DNA of 64,000 bases. Source: RUG369 sp050949645 (lineage in GTDB: Bacteria > Planctomycetota > Planctomycetia > Pirellulales > Thermoguttaceae). Both the position numbers and the translations under genes were made by a program. A model generated the notes under the pieces. That model saw only the letters and a list, made by a program, of their open reading frames with translations, searched no databases and was not told the origin of the DNA. Positions 42,964 to 52,080 of this stretch are shown in pieces. How positions within the stretch are numbered: position 1 is the stretch's first letter; the number at the start of each line of letters is the position of its first letter. The stretch covers positions 2,852,001-2,916,000 of the forward strand of contig JBMNGC010000001.1 of NCBI GenBank assembly GCA_050949645.1, read 5' to 3'.

Positions 42964-43983
42964 TTATGGAATTTTATGAAACCATACAGCATCATATATC
43001 TTGTCACAGTGTTCTTTAAACCATGAACTCCATAACACAGGTATTGCCTCAATTTCTCTATTTTCATTTTCATATTTTAAATAGGCTATTAATAATTTGC
43101 GAATTGAATCTTTTATTGTTTCTATTTCAACCTCATATATTTCATAAAAATCCCACCATTTTGATTTTGATGGATGGGCAGTAAACCTACATCTTAACAA
43201 ATATAATCTATCTAAATTATACTTCATAATACTATTATAACATCTGATTTCATCATACACATAGCTGCTCATTTCTTCACGACTTTGCGTTGGTTTCTTG
43301 AGTCTCTTCTTTATCGACTGAAATATTACATCAACCATATTATCTGCTGCAGTTAATGCTTCTTCTACAAAATCCAATTCATATAACTCCAAGAATTTAA
43401 CATAATAGAATATTGCTTTATTTACATAAGGATCCAATGCATTTATCAATTTTAGATACCCTAAGGTTCTTAAATTTAAAATAGAAGAATCACCATCTAA
43501 ATACTTTTTAAAACTATTTACCTCTTGAGCAACATTACCCCCGTATACATATCTAAGAGTGTTTCCCCTAAAATCTGTTGGCCTATCAATAGATAAGGCA
43601 ATAGCCCCTATTAAATTTACTTGATAACTACGATAAACATACTGCGATATGAAATGAAATAAATATTCTATTTGTTCAGAAACAAATTTATCTTTTGATA
43701 TACCTCTCCATCCATTACTCCAATTAGGACAAATAACACCCACCATCAATGCATTTTCTTCATTTGAATAATAGCACATAATGTTATTTAAATTTAGGCT
43801 TAAGTTTAAATCCATAGTATTTGTAAAATCTCTAACTTGAAATAATTGTTCATTATCCCTTCTTGGGAGTTCATAATAAACTATCTTATCAAGAGTATCT
43901 TTAAAATACTCAATTTTATTATTTGCATATTTACATGACCCAAAATAATTACAAATTTGGCTTTTAAATTTATTAAATCCCAA
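42964..43983 (-). CDS. HEPN-like protein in foreign AT-rich segment
   Basis: 339 residues, starting with TTG after a strong Firmicute-type ribosome-binding site (GAGAGGAGGGG, about 6 bases away). No whole-length family was recognised. The C-terminal third (about 200-305) is helical and contains LYLLRCRFTAHPSKSKWWDF, in which R264 and H270 form the R-x5-H pattern of HEPN RNase domains (as in Apea-like HEPN proteins). The N-terminal part is mixed alpha/beta of unknown kind. HEPN proteins often cut RNA in phage defence or toxin systems. Here that is an inference from one motif. The gene lies between two direct repeats and its codons are far more AT-rich than host genes. Confidence 0.6.
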   Translation of the reverse strand: MGFNKFKSQICNYFGSCKYANNKIEYFKDTLDKIVYYELPRRDNEQLFQVRDFTNTMDLNLSLNLNNIMCYYSNEENALMVGVICPNWSNGWRGISKDKFVSEQIEYLFHFISQYVYRSYQVNLIGAIALSIDRPTDFRGNTLRYVYGGNVAQEVNSFKKYLDGDSSILNLRTLGYLKLINALDPYVNKAIFYYVKFLELYELDFVEEALTAADNMVDVIFQSIKKRLKKPTQSREEMSSYVYDEIRCYNSIMKYNLDRLYLLRCRFTAHPSKSKWWDFYEIYEVEIETIKDSIRKLLIAYLKYENENREIEAIPVLWSSWFKEHCDKIYDAVWFHKIP

Positions 43984-44099
43984 AATGCCCCTCCTCTCTT
44001 AAGTTTGTTTTATTAATCGATATACAAATTTCAAAACATCTTTATAACTAATATCATATCCAAATGCTTGGAAAGACTCTATATTGTTTATTATACACC

Positions 44100-44285
44100 T
44101 ACCCAATACTCCAATCCACCCTATCAGCTCTATATAAATCTAACTCCTATCAATCTAACTATACTCTATATAGTTAGGTTGTCTTTTTGACAAGTCTAGA
44201 CTTTTCCTTTTTGCCATTCTAGAATTATCAAAATCACCATTCTTGACTTGTCCTTTTGATAAGTCTGAAAGCATAAATGCAAAAA
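44100..44285 (-). repeat. Repeat R2, downstream of the truncated gene
   Basis: Partner of R1. It includes a hairpin CTAACTATA-CTC-TATATAGTTAG (plus strand, about 44156-44178) and distant inverted octamers GACAAGTC and GACTTGTC. On the minus strand the hairpin reads ACCTAAC ... GTTAGAT; R1 has ATCTAAC at the same place. These fit the RYYYAAC/GTTRRRY consensus of integron attC ends, although such short AT-rich matches can be chance. Confidence 0.75.
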
Positions 44286-44313
44286 TCAGCAAGCTTTTTT
44301 ATCCTTGCTGATT
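44284..44313 (-). terminator. Terminator of the truncated gene
   Basis: AATCAGCAAG (44284-44293) pairs with CTTGCTGATT (44304-44313); on the minus strand it is followed by TTTTT. It lies 14 bp after the truncated gene's stop codon. R1 has only a degraded version of this hairpin. Confidence 0.75.
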
Positions 44314-44326
44314 CTCACTTTTGTCC

Positions 44327-44503
44327 TTATTTTCTTGTATCTCCACTAACTAGGTCAACCACCACTGAAACATTGAAATACCTTTTCAGCACCTTTTTCT
44401 TAAAATTATGCTCATCTTCTTCGAAGGCAAAATAGTCGTGAAAGAGCTTGAATCTCAGGATTTCTACGAAATTTCCTTTTGTAGTAACGCTATAGTCTCT
44501 ATA
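44327..44503 (-). pseudogene. 3' end of an unrecognised AT-rich gene, cut at the junction
   Basis: An open frame of 58 codons, reading YRDYSVTTKGNFVEILRF onward and ending VVVDLVSGDTRK-stop. It is open right up to the boundary with host DNA at about 44504 and lacks a start codon, so the 5' part was lost when the segment joined the host gene. Codon use is like the other foreign genes, and a terminator follows. I do not recognise the family. Confidence 0.65.
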
Positions 44504-47088
44504 TGGACGGGCAGCGCAACGACGTCTACGAGCGCTTCGTCATAACCTTCTCGCCAACCTTTGAGGAGGTCCTTCCAACAATCGCTAATCCGCCGTCCCC
44601 CTACCGCCATATCGCTGGAAAGTGCGTCTGGCAAGCCTATGGAGCCTCAACGCGAGACGGAGACAAAAAGTATTGGTACGACGTTTATCGTCATGGGCTC
44701 CGTCATATGATCGTCGTGGACCATGAGGACTGCTGGCGCGACGGCGGCGAAAGCTTTACGTTTCGCACCAAGCCCGCGCCTGCCAAAGGCGGCGACGAGG
44801 GATGGTACGATTACTGCCGGTTTATGCAGGACCAGCTTGGGTTCGTCTACGGTCCGTATAACAACTTCACGGACTTTGCGCCCGTTAACGAATACTGGTC
44901 TCCCGACATAATCAGCCGCAGCGCCGACTGGTCGTTGCAGCCCGCCTGGATGCGCTGCTATGCGCCGAAGCCGATTCGCGCCGTCGAATATTGCGAAAAG
45001 CTCACCCCGATCATCGCGGAAAAGTTCCGCTTCGGCTGCGCCTACTGCGACGTTCATACTTCCGTTGCCCCGTGGACGCGAACAGACTACGACGAGCGCG
45101 TTCCCGGCGCCGGAACCTTTATGAGCGTCTACTACCCTTACGGTGAAATCTTCCTGATACAGAAACGGAACTGGGGCGGTCCAACCTTCTCCGAGGGGCC
45201 GCATCACTGTTTTTACGCCGGACTGGTCGACGGAAACTATGGACAGGAACGGCCTTATAACATTTATCGGAACCCGTGGTTCGTCGATTTCGACCTCCGC
45301 AAGATGCATGATCTCGAGGTCGACTTTGGAATCGGCAATCTTTGGATTTTCGCGCCGGGCGTCGAGCCGAAAAACGTTCAGGAACAAAGCGAACTCCTCG
45401 ATCGCTTTATCGCCGCGACGCTCGCGTTCGGTCATGCTGGAATCCGCGTCTCCGGATATGGTTGGCCGGCGGCGGCGCGTTCCTATTTCATGACGCAGCA
45501 GATCGCGTCTTATTACACACAGACGTCGGCGGATACGATTCGCTATTTCGACGAAAAGGGCGACGCCTTCGACACGAGCGAGGCGCTCGAGCGCGGTGTT
45601 GTTAGACGCAGCCAGCTTTGCGTTGTCTATAAGGACGGAACGACGGTCGTCTCTAATGGAAATAAAACGGAAGGGCTTGTCACGAAGGTCGGCGACCGCG
45701 AGGTCGAACTGCCGCCGAACGGGTACGTCGCCTGGTCGGGCGACGGCAAGGTCCTCGTCGAATCGCGCCTCAACAGCGCCGAACGACGTTACGATTATTG
45801 CGAATCGCCCGAGTATATCTGGTTCGACAGTCGCGGAATTTGGACCGACTGCCGGCTCGCTCGCGGCAACGGCGTCGCGCTGTGCCGGATGCTTGAAACG
45901 CCGGGCGAATACGAGGTTATTCCCTACGACAATAACGAAGTCGGGTTCAAAATTGCGCCGTCGTCTGACGCCGTTTCCGCCGTCGCGCTCGCGTACGATG
46001 AATCGGAGATTGGCCCCGCGCTGGTCCGCGTTTCCGACGGGTTCCTCTTCGTTCAGCCGGTTGACGGGGCCTTTTCATACAAGGTCGTCGTGAAATCCGG
46101 CGAGGGAAACGCGGTTGACTCATGGCAAACGTCGAAAGCGATTGTGGAGCAGGGCGAAACGATCAAGCTGACTAAAGGCGCTCGCAGCGTCGAGTGGACG
46201 GCGCCGGAATTTGAGGACGTCGACGACCAAACCTTCGCGGAGGGGCCGCTCGGACTCGACTCCGAACGCTTCTGGTATGCGAACGTCGACCCCGTCCGGC
46301 ATTGCTGGGCTGAGCCGGAGCAAGGCGAATTTGTCGACGTCCTTGTCGTGACTTCGCCCGTTTTGGCGTTCCGCTTCGATTCCGACGGCGCGCTCTGGCA
46401 GCGTCGCCTCGGCGGCGACGAAACGATCCGAGTCGACGTCGCCGAGCCGACGAAGGCCGGGCCGGAGACGCTTACCGTCGAAGCGAACGGACGACGCTTC
46501 GACCTCGCCTGCGACGTCGCGGACGCTTTCAGACGTTACCCCATCGATTTTGAAAATGAATTGAATACGCCTCGGGTTTTTATCCAGCGTCGCGGTCAGG
46601 AGCCGACGCTTGAGATCGACGGGTCCGGGACGCGAGACCACGTTCAGGAGGACGTCGTTTGCGGCGGCGTCGTGAAGCCCGCGAGACTTTTGCATCCCCC
46701 TTATATGGGCGGTCAGATGGGCCGAGCGTACGTCGAATACAGACTTGTCGTTCCGAATGACGGCCCCGTCGCGTTTCGCCTTGAAGTCGGCAAGAATGAC
46801 GGTTCCGGACTCGGCGACGGGATCCTCTACCAGATCGCGGTCAAACGCGACGGCTCGGACGAAGAAATCACGCTCGCTGAACGCGTCGTCACGGAGAATG
46901 AATGGACTCCGTTTGAGGCGGAACTAACCCCTTACGCCGGCGAGCAGATTATCTTGATGGTGATCGTCGATCCTCGCGAGAACACGAGCGGCGACTGGGC
47001 CTGTTACGCCGATCTGCGACTCGAATCAGCCAATTCGTTCCTCAGACGAACGATTACCGGAGTTCAGGTTCATACCGAGGATCGCTGA
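44504..47088 (+). pseudogene. 3' part of GH-like gene, copy A
   Basis: Resumes homology with copy B at 48991 (GACGGGCAGCGCAACGACGT against GACGGAAAGAGAAACGACGT) and stays in one frame to the natural stop. About 860 codons, highly similar to copy B and including the putative TIM barrel and C-terminal beta domain. By chance an ATG at 44503 starts this frame, but there is no ribosome-binding site and no signal peptide. If translated it would give a cytoplasmic fragment. 182 codons present in copy B (48445-48990) are missing. Confidence 0.88.
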
Positions 47089-47595
47089 TCAATGGGCGCC
47101 GACGCCCTCCTCGCGGAATGTGGCGGCGACCGTCGATAAATTATCGACGAATGAATCGAACAGTTGACCCTGTGCGCCTTAGTAAAGACTTTGACTGTAA
47201 TGATATGGCGTACTACTGCAAAGTAAATTTAAGAATTAAAAAGTAAAAAAACAATTGACGCCGATCTTTTTCATGGGTGTTCTCTATGGGGAGGAAGTAT
47301 GTGATCATCGACGAGCGGCGCGCCGCTTGTCGCCAGCCTTAGAGGACGGACGCCGCGTTTTGCCGCCGACAGCTTCGCGAGTCCAATCCCATTCGAGACT
47401 TTAGGCTTGGACGTCGCAGAAGCAGTCGTCATACGCGCCTGCGACCCGACTTTCAACGCAACGTTCTGGGACGGCGTCCGGACCCCTTCAGCCTGTCGTC
47501 GGTAGATTTCGTCTTTTTCGTTTGATACAATAACTCCCATAAGATCGAGCGCTTAACGAGCTGCGATCTGTCCAACCCCATGGGAGACGAACACG
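47089..47595. other. Intergenic region between copies A and B, part of the tandem duplication
   Basis: 507 bp. The first part (to about 47420) resembles the region after copy B (51571-52005), and the last 165 bp resembles the region before copy A (40300-40464). It holds a palindrome CGTCGATAA-A-TTATCGACG (47131-47149), a shared block reading TTCGCGAGTCCAATCC near 47385, and TACAAT at 47526-47531 as the likely -10 box of copy B. Nothing here looks coding. Confidence 0.6.
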
Positions 47596-50500
47596 ATGAG
47601 ACAGGGAATCATTCTGACGGCGCTTGCGGCGGCGGTCTTCGCCGTCTGCGCGACCAACGGTTACGCTCAGGCACAGGAGAAAATCGGGAAACGCCCCTAC
47701 GAAATGGATTGGGCGGGCAGAACGGAGGAAGTGCGAACGCCGCTCGTCGATTTTGAAAATCTCGACGGGTGGACCGTGACGACGGTTAACGCGGTCGCGA
47801 CCTTCGAGCGATCCCGCGAAGAGCAGATGTACGGCGATTACGTCGGCAAGCTCGTCTACCGCTGCGAGGACCCCAGCGGCTCGACCCCGATCGTTGAAAT
47901 CCGACCGAAGGAACCGATCCCCTTCACCGAAAAGGACGTCGACGCATACTCCATGTGGGTTGTCGGCAACAATTGGGGCTGGACCACCGATCCGTCGACC
48001 CCTCGCGTCCGCGTCAAACTCATGTTCGCCGACGCGTCCGGCAAGGAAACGGAACTGCAGATCGCCACTGTCAACTGGAAAGAATGGTTTCTCTGCTATG
48101 GCGTCTTTCCAAAGGATCTAGCCCAGACCTTCAAGGAAGGCGGTTCTTTTACCGGCATGCGGGTCGTCGCCGGAACCAACACGGAAGACCGAACGCTCTA
48201 TTTCGATTCTCTCTGCGTCTTTAAGGAGGATCGAGCGCCCCTCGAATTTTCAGAACGACCGCGACCGGGAATCGATCTCTTCGAAGGTCAGCCCCTCGGC
48301 GTCAATACGGGCAAAGAGCGGCTCCCATTCCCCACGAACGACGATACCGTGCTCCCTGATTCGAGTAAGAACCTCGTCAAACCGGCGTTTCATTTCTACG
48401 GCGACTCCTGCGACTTCGTGTATGAAGGGACCGACGGAACGCTTATCTACGAATATAAACCCCGTTCCGGCAACTGGTCCGATCTGACGGCGCGCTGGAA
48501 CGACTCCGCTTCCTTCCGCCCCTGCGACGGCGGCGGAATCGTCAACCTCATCGGCGCAGACGGCGCGACGGAACCGGTCGAAAATGCGGAGCTGCTTGAA
48601 TTCAAAGCGGCCGACGGGCAGGCGAACGCGCGATGGACGCTCCGTTCTGAGACGTCGCAAATCGAGGTCGAATACCGATTTAAGATCAAAGGCAAGAGCC
48701 TTGTACTCGATACGATCGCCAAGGGCGGCGTCGTCCCCGAGGTCGGTTTCGGGCGCGTCGCTGAAATTGACGACCTCTCGATCTTTACGAGTCCTTACTA
48801 CCTCTACGACTACAACCAACGTCCCGGTTTCGGCCTTCTGACGCTGAAAAAACGCAATGAGCGGTCGGGTCAACAGGAAAAGGTTTTCGCCGGCGCGCAC
48901 ATCGACTGGTATCGCAGCGGCGCGTCCTACCTCCGAGGTCGCGGCGCGACCGCGTCCCTCAACGGCGGCGCGGAATATCGCGTTAAGACGGACGGAAAGA
49001 GAAACGACGTCTACGAGCGCTTCGTGATAACCTTCTCGCCGACCTTTGAAGAAGTCCTTCCAACGATCGCCAATCCGCCCTCTCCATACCGCCATATCGC
49101 TGGAAAGGGCGTCTGGCGAGCTCATGGGGCCACGACGCGAGACGGCGATAAAAAATATTGGACCGACGTTTATCGTCACGGGCTCCGCCATATGATCGTC
49201 ACGGACCATGAGGTCTGCTGGCGCGACGGCGGCGAGAGCTTTACGTTCCGCACCAAGCCCGCGCCCGGCAAAGGCGGCGACGAGGGATGGTACGATTACT
49301 GCCGGTTTATGCAGGACCGCCTCGGGTTCGTCTACGGACCGTATAACAACTTCACGGACTTTGCGCCCGTCAACGAATACTGGTCCCCCGACATGATCAG
49401 CCGCGCCGCGGACTGGTCCTTGCAGCCCGCCTGGATGCGCTGCTACGCGCCGAAGCCGACTCGCGCCGTTGAATATTGCGAAAAGCTCACCCCGATCAAC
49501 GCGGAAAAATTCCGCTTCAGCTGCGCCTATTGCGACGTTCATTCGTCCGTTCCCCCGTGGACGCGAACAGACTACGACGAGCGCGTTCCCGGCGCCGGAA
49601 CTTTCATGAGCGTCTACTATCCTTACGGTGAAATCTTCCTGATTCAGAAACGGAACTGGGGCGGTCCAACCTATTCCGAGGGGCCGCATCACTGCTTCTA
49701 CGCCGGACTTGTCGACGGAAACTACGGACAGGACCAGCATTATAACATTTACCGGAACCCGTGGCTCGTCGATTTCGACCTCCGTAAGATGCATGATCTT
49801 GAGGTCGACTTTGGAATCGGCAATCTTGGAATGTTCGCGCCGGGCGTTCAGCCGAAAGACGCTCAGGAACGAAGCGAGCTTCTCGATCGCTTTATCGCCG
49901 CGACGCTCGCGTTCGGTCATTCCGGGTTCTACGCCGGCGAATACGGGTGGCCGATGGCGGCGCGATCGTACTTCATGACGCAGCAGATCGCGTCGTACTA
50001 CACGCAGACGTCGGCGGAGACGATTCGCTATTTCGACGAAAAGGGCGACGCTTTCGACACGAGCGAGGCGCTCGCGCGCAACCTCGTTGCACGCAGCCAG
50101 CTTTGCGTCGTCTATAAGGACGGAACGACGGTCGTCTCCAATGGAAACGTAACGGAAGGACTTGTAACGACGGTCGGCGACCGCGAGGTCGAGCTGCCGC
50201 CGAACGGGTACGTCGCCTGGTCGGGAGACGGCAAGGTTCTCGTCGAATCGCGCCTCAACAACTCTGAACGTCGTTACGATTATTGCGAATCGCCCGAGTA
50301 TATCTGGTTCGACAGTCGTGGAATCTGGACCGACTGCCGTCTTGCTCGCGGCAATGGCGTCGCGCTGTGCCGGATGCTCGAAACGCCGGGCGAGTACGAG
50401 GTTATTCCGTATGACAATAACGAAGTCGGGTTCAAAATCGCGTCGTCGTCCGACGCTGTTTCCGCCGTCGCGCTCGCGTACGACGAATCGGAGATCGGGC

Positions 50501-51570
50501 CCGCGCAGGTCCGCGTTTCCGACGGGTTCCTCTTCGTCCAGCCGGTTGACGGCGCTTTTTCGTACAAGGTCGTCGTAAAATCCGGCGAAGGATATGCGGC
50601 GGACTCATGGCAGGCGTCGAAAGCGATTGTGGAGCAGGGTGAAATGATCAAGCTGACCAAAGGCGCGCGGAGCGTCGAGTGGACGGCGCCGACCTTCGCC
50701 GACGCCGGCGACCAGACCTTCGCCGAGGGACCGCTCGGACTCGACTCCGAACGCTTCTGGTATGCGAACGTCGACCCCGTCCGGCATTGCTGGGCAGAGC
50801 CGGAAGAAGGCGAATTTGTCGGCGTCCTTGTCGCCGCCGCGCCCGTTTCTGCGTTCCGCTTCGATCCCGACGGAGCGCTCTGGCAGCGTCTCCTTGGCGG
50901 CGGAACGAGCCGAGTCGACGTCGCCGAGCCGACGAAGGTCGGGCCGGAAACGCTTACTGTCGAAGCGAACGGACGTAGCTTCGACTTTTCATGCGACGTC
51001 GCGAACGCCTTCATGGAGTATCCTGTCGATTTTGAAAGCAAGTTGAATCTACCGAAGGTCTTTATCGAGCGTCGCGATCAGGCGCCGACGCTTGAGCTCA
51101 ACGGGTCCGGCACACGGGACGTCATTCAGGAAGGGGCCTCGTGCGGCGGCGTCGCGAAGCGCGCGAGACTGGTGCATCCCCCGTATATGGCCGGTCCGAT
51201 GGGCAGAGCGTACGTCGAGTACAGACTTGTCGTTCCGAAGGACGGCCCCGTCGCGCTTCGCCTTGAAGTCGGCAAGATGGACGGCTCCGACCCCGGCGAC
51301 GGGATTCTCTATCAGATTGCCGTCAAACGCGACGGGTCGGACGAGGAAATCACGCTCGCCGAACGCGTCGTTACGGAGCATGAATGGGCGCCGCTTGAGG
51401 CGGATCTGACCCCTTACGCCGGCGAGCAGATTACCTTGATGGTGATCGTCGATCCTCGTGAGAACACGAGCGGCGACTGGGCATGCTACGCCGACCTGCG
51501 ACTTGAATCGGCCAATTCGTTCCTTAGAAGAACGATTACCGGCGTCAAGGTCCATACCGAAGATCGTTGA
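47596..51570 (+). CDS. Large secreted glycoside-hydrolase-like protein, copy B (intact)
   Basis: 1,324 residues. Signal peptide MRQGIILTALAAAVFAVCATNGYA. Residues about 50-215 look like a carbohydrate-binding beta-sandwich (LVDFENLDGWTV, YSMWVVGNNWGW). Then a second beta region (about 280-460) and, from about 490, a putative TIM barrel (GLRHMIVTDHEVCWRDGG, YGPYNNFTDFAPVNEYW, FSCAYCDVHSSVPPWTRTDYDERV) in which Asp/Glu residues could be catalytic. Beta domains follow; the last 130 residues resemble an NPCBM-like module (YRLVVPKDGPVALRLEVGK). The architecture fits an exported polysaccharide- or glycan-degrading enzyme, but I cannot name a GH family. Upstream copy A is a broken duplicate. Confidence 0.7.
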   Translation: MRQGIILTALAAAVFAVCATNGYAQAQEKIGKRPYEMDWAGRTEEVRTPLVDFENLDGWTVTTVNAVATFERSREEQMYGDYVGKLVYRCEDPSGSTPIVEIRPKEPIPFTEKDVDAYSMWVVGNNWGWTTDPSTPRVRVKLMFADASGKETELQIATVNWKEWFLCYGVFPKDLAQTFKEGGSFTGMRVVAGTNTEDRTLYFDSLCVFKEDRAPLEFSERPRPGIDLFEGQPLGVNTGKERLPFPTNDDTVLPDSSKNLVKPAFHFYGDSCDFVYEGTDGTLIYEYKPRSGNWSDLTARWNDSASFRPCDGGGIVNLIGADGATEPVENAELLEFKAADGQANARWTLRSETSQIEVEYRFKIKGKSLVLDTIAKGGVVPEVGFGRVAEIDDLSIFTSPYYLYDYNQRPGFGLLTLKKRNERSGQQEKVFAGAHIDWYRSGASYLRGRGATASLNGGAEYRVKTDGKRNDVYERFVITFSPTFEEVLPTIANPPSPYRHIAGKGVWRAHGATTRDGDKKYWTDVYRHGLRHMIVTDHEVCWRDGGESFTFRTKPAPGKGGDEGWYDYCRFMQDRLGFVYGPYNNFTDFAPVNEYWSPDMISRAADWSLQPAWMRCYAPKPTRAVEYCEKLTPINAEKFRFSCAYCDVHSSVPPWTRTDYDERVPGAGTFMSVYYPYGEIFLIQKRNWGGPTYSEGPHHCFYAGLVDGNYGQDQHYNIYRNPWLVDFDLRKMHDLEVDFGIGNLGMFAPGVQPKDAQERSELLDRFIAATLAFGHSGFYAGEYGWPMAARSYFMTQQIASYYTQTSAETIRYFDEKGDAFDTSEALARNLVARSQLCVVYKDGTTVVSNGNVTEGLVTTVGDREVELPPNGYVAWSGDGKVLVESRLNNSERRYDYCESPEYIWFDSRGIWTDCRLARGNGVALCRMLETPGEYEVIPYDNNEVGFKIASSSDAVSAVALAYDESEIGPAQVRVSDGFLFVQPVDGAFSYKVVVKSGEGYAADSWQASKAIVEQGEMIKLTKGARSVEWTAPTFADAGDQTFAEGPLGLDSERFWYANVDPVRHCWAEPEEGEFVGVLVAAAPVSAFRFDPDGALWQRLLGGGTSRVDVAEPTKVGPETLTVEANGRSFDFSCDVANAFMEYPVDFESKLNLPKVFIERRDQAPTLELNGSGTRDVIQEGASCGGVAKRARLVHPPYMAGPMGRAYVEYRLVVPKDGPVALRLEVGKMDGSDPGDGILYQIAVKRDGSDEEITLAERVVTEHEWAPLEADLTPYAGEQITLMVIVDPRENTSGDWACYADLRLESANSFLRRTITGVKVHTEDR

Positions 51571-52080
51571 TTAAAGGGGCCGATTGCGCCGGACGCCGGA
51601 TTTTGGGACAAACCTCTCGCATGACGCGGGAGGGGCGTCCCATTCTGCTCACTTATCTGTTGCGTTGAAACTCTATTTTCACCATCATGAACTGCGCTTC
51701 CTGACGGAAAGTTGATTTTTCAGATTTGATTCCGAGGCTGGGACCGGCGCTTTACCCTTTGATTCATGCAAGGAATTGAACAGTTAGCTCCGTTGCGCTT
51801 TTGAAATGATTCGACTGTGATGAAAAACCTCTTGCCGCAAAAAAATTTAGGGATTTTTTGAAAAAATAGAAAAATAATTCACGCCCGTCCTTTTTCATGA
51901 GCTCTCTATCAAGGGGTATGAAGACGAATTAGCGACGCATGCCGTGATTTTTTCTGGAACGGCTTCGCGAGTCCAATCCTATTCGAGACCTCGGGAACCG
52001 CCGGCTGAGGCTGCTGAATGAGATCAACCCCTATTAAATAGGCGGATTGATCCGCGCAATTTAATTCAAGGAGCAGAAGA
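51571..52080. other. Intergenic region after copy B, with repeat shared with 47.1-47.4 kb
   Basis: 510 bp without a gene. A GGGAC/GTCCC-based hairpin at 51605-51641 may end the copy B transcript. From about 51775 the sequence resembles 47150-47420 (GAACAGTTGA-like, TTTTTCATG, TTCGCGAGTCCAATCC). AAGGAGCAGAAGA directly before 52081 is the ribosome-binding site of the next gene. Confidence 0.6.

Larger units (their letters stand above)
43984..44326. other. AT-rich spacer with repeat R2 and terminator
   Basis: Contains the ribosome-binding site and presumed promoter of the HEPN-like gene (minus strand), repeat R2 and the terminator of the truncated gene. No further coding signal was seen. Confidence 0.5.

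Noticed and set aside
42695..44285. A true integron (integrase plus attC array)
   Set aside because: Only cassette-like order and short consensus matches are visible. There is no integrase or attI, and the repeats are longer than typical attC sites, so it is kept only as a hypothesis.
47370..47410. tRNA-like T-arm in GCGAGTCCAATCC
   Set aside because: No acceptor stem, anticodon arm or D-arm can be drawn around it in either orientation, here or in the copy near 51970.
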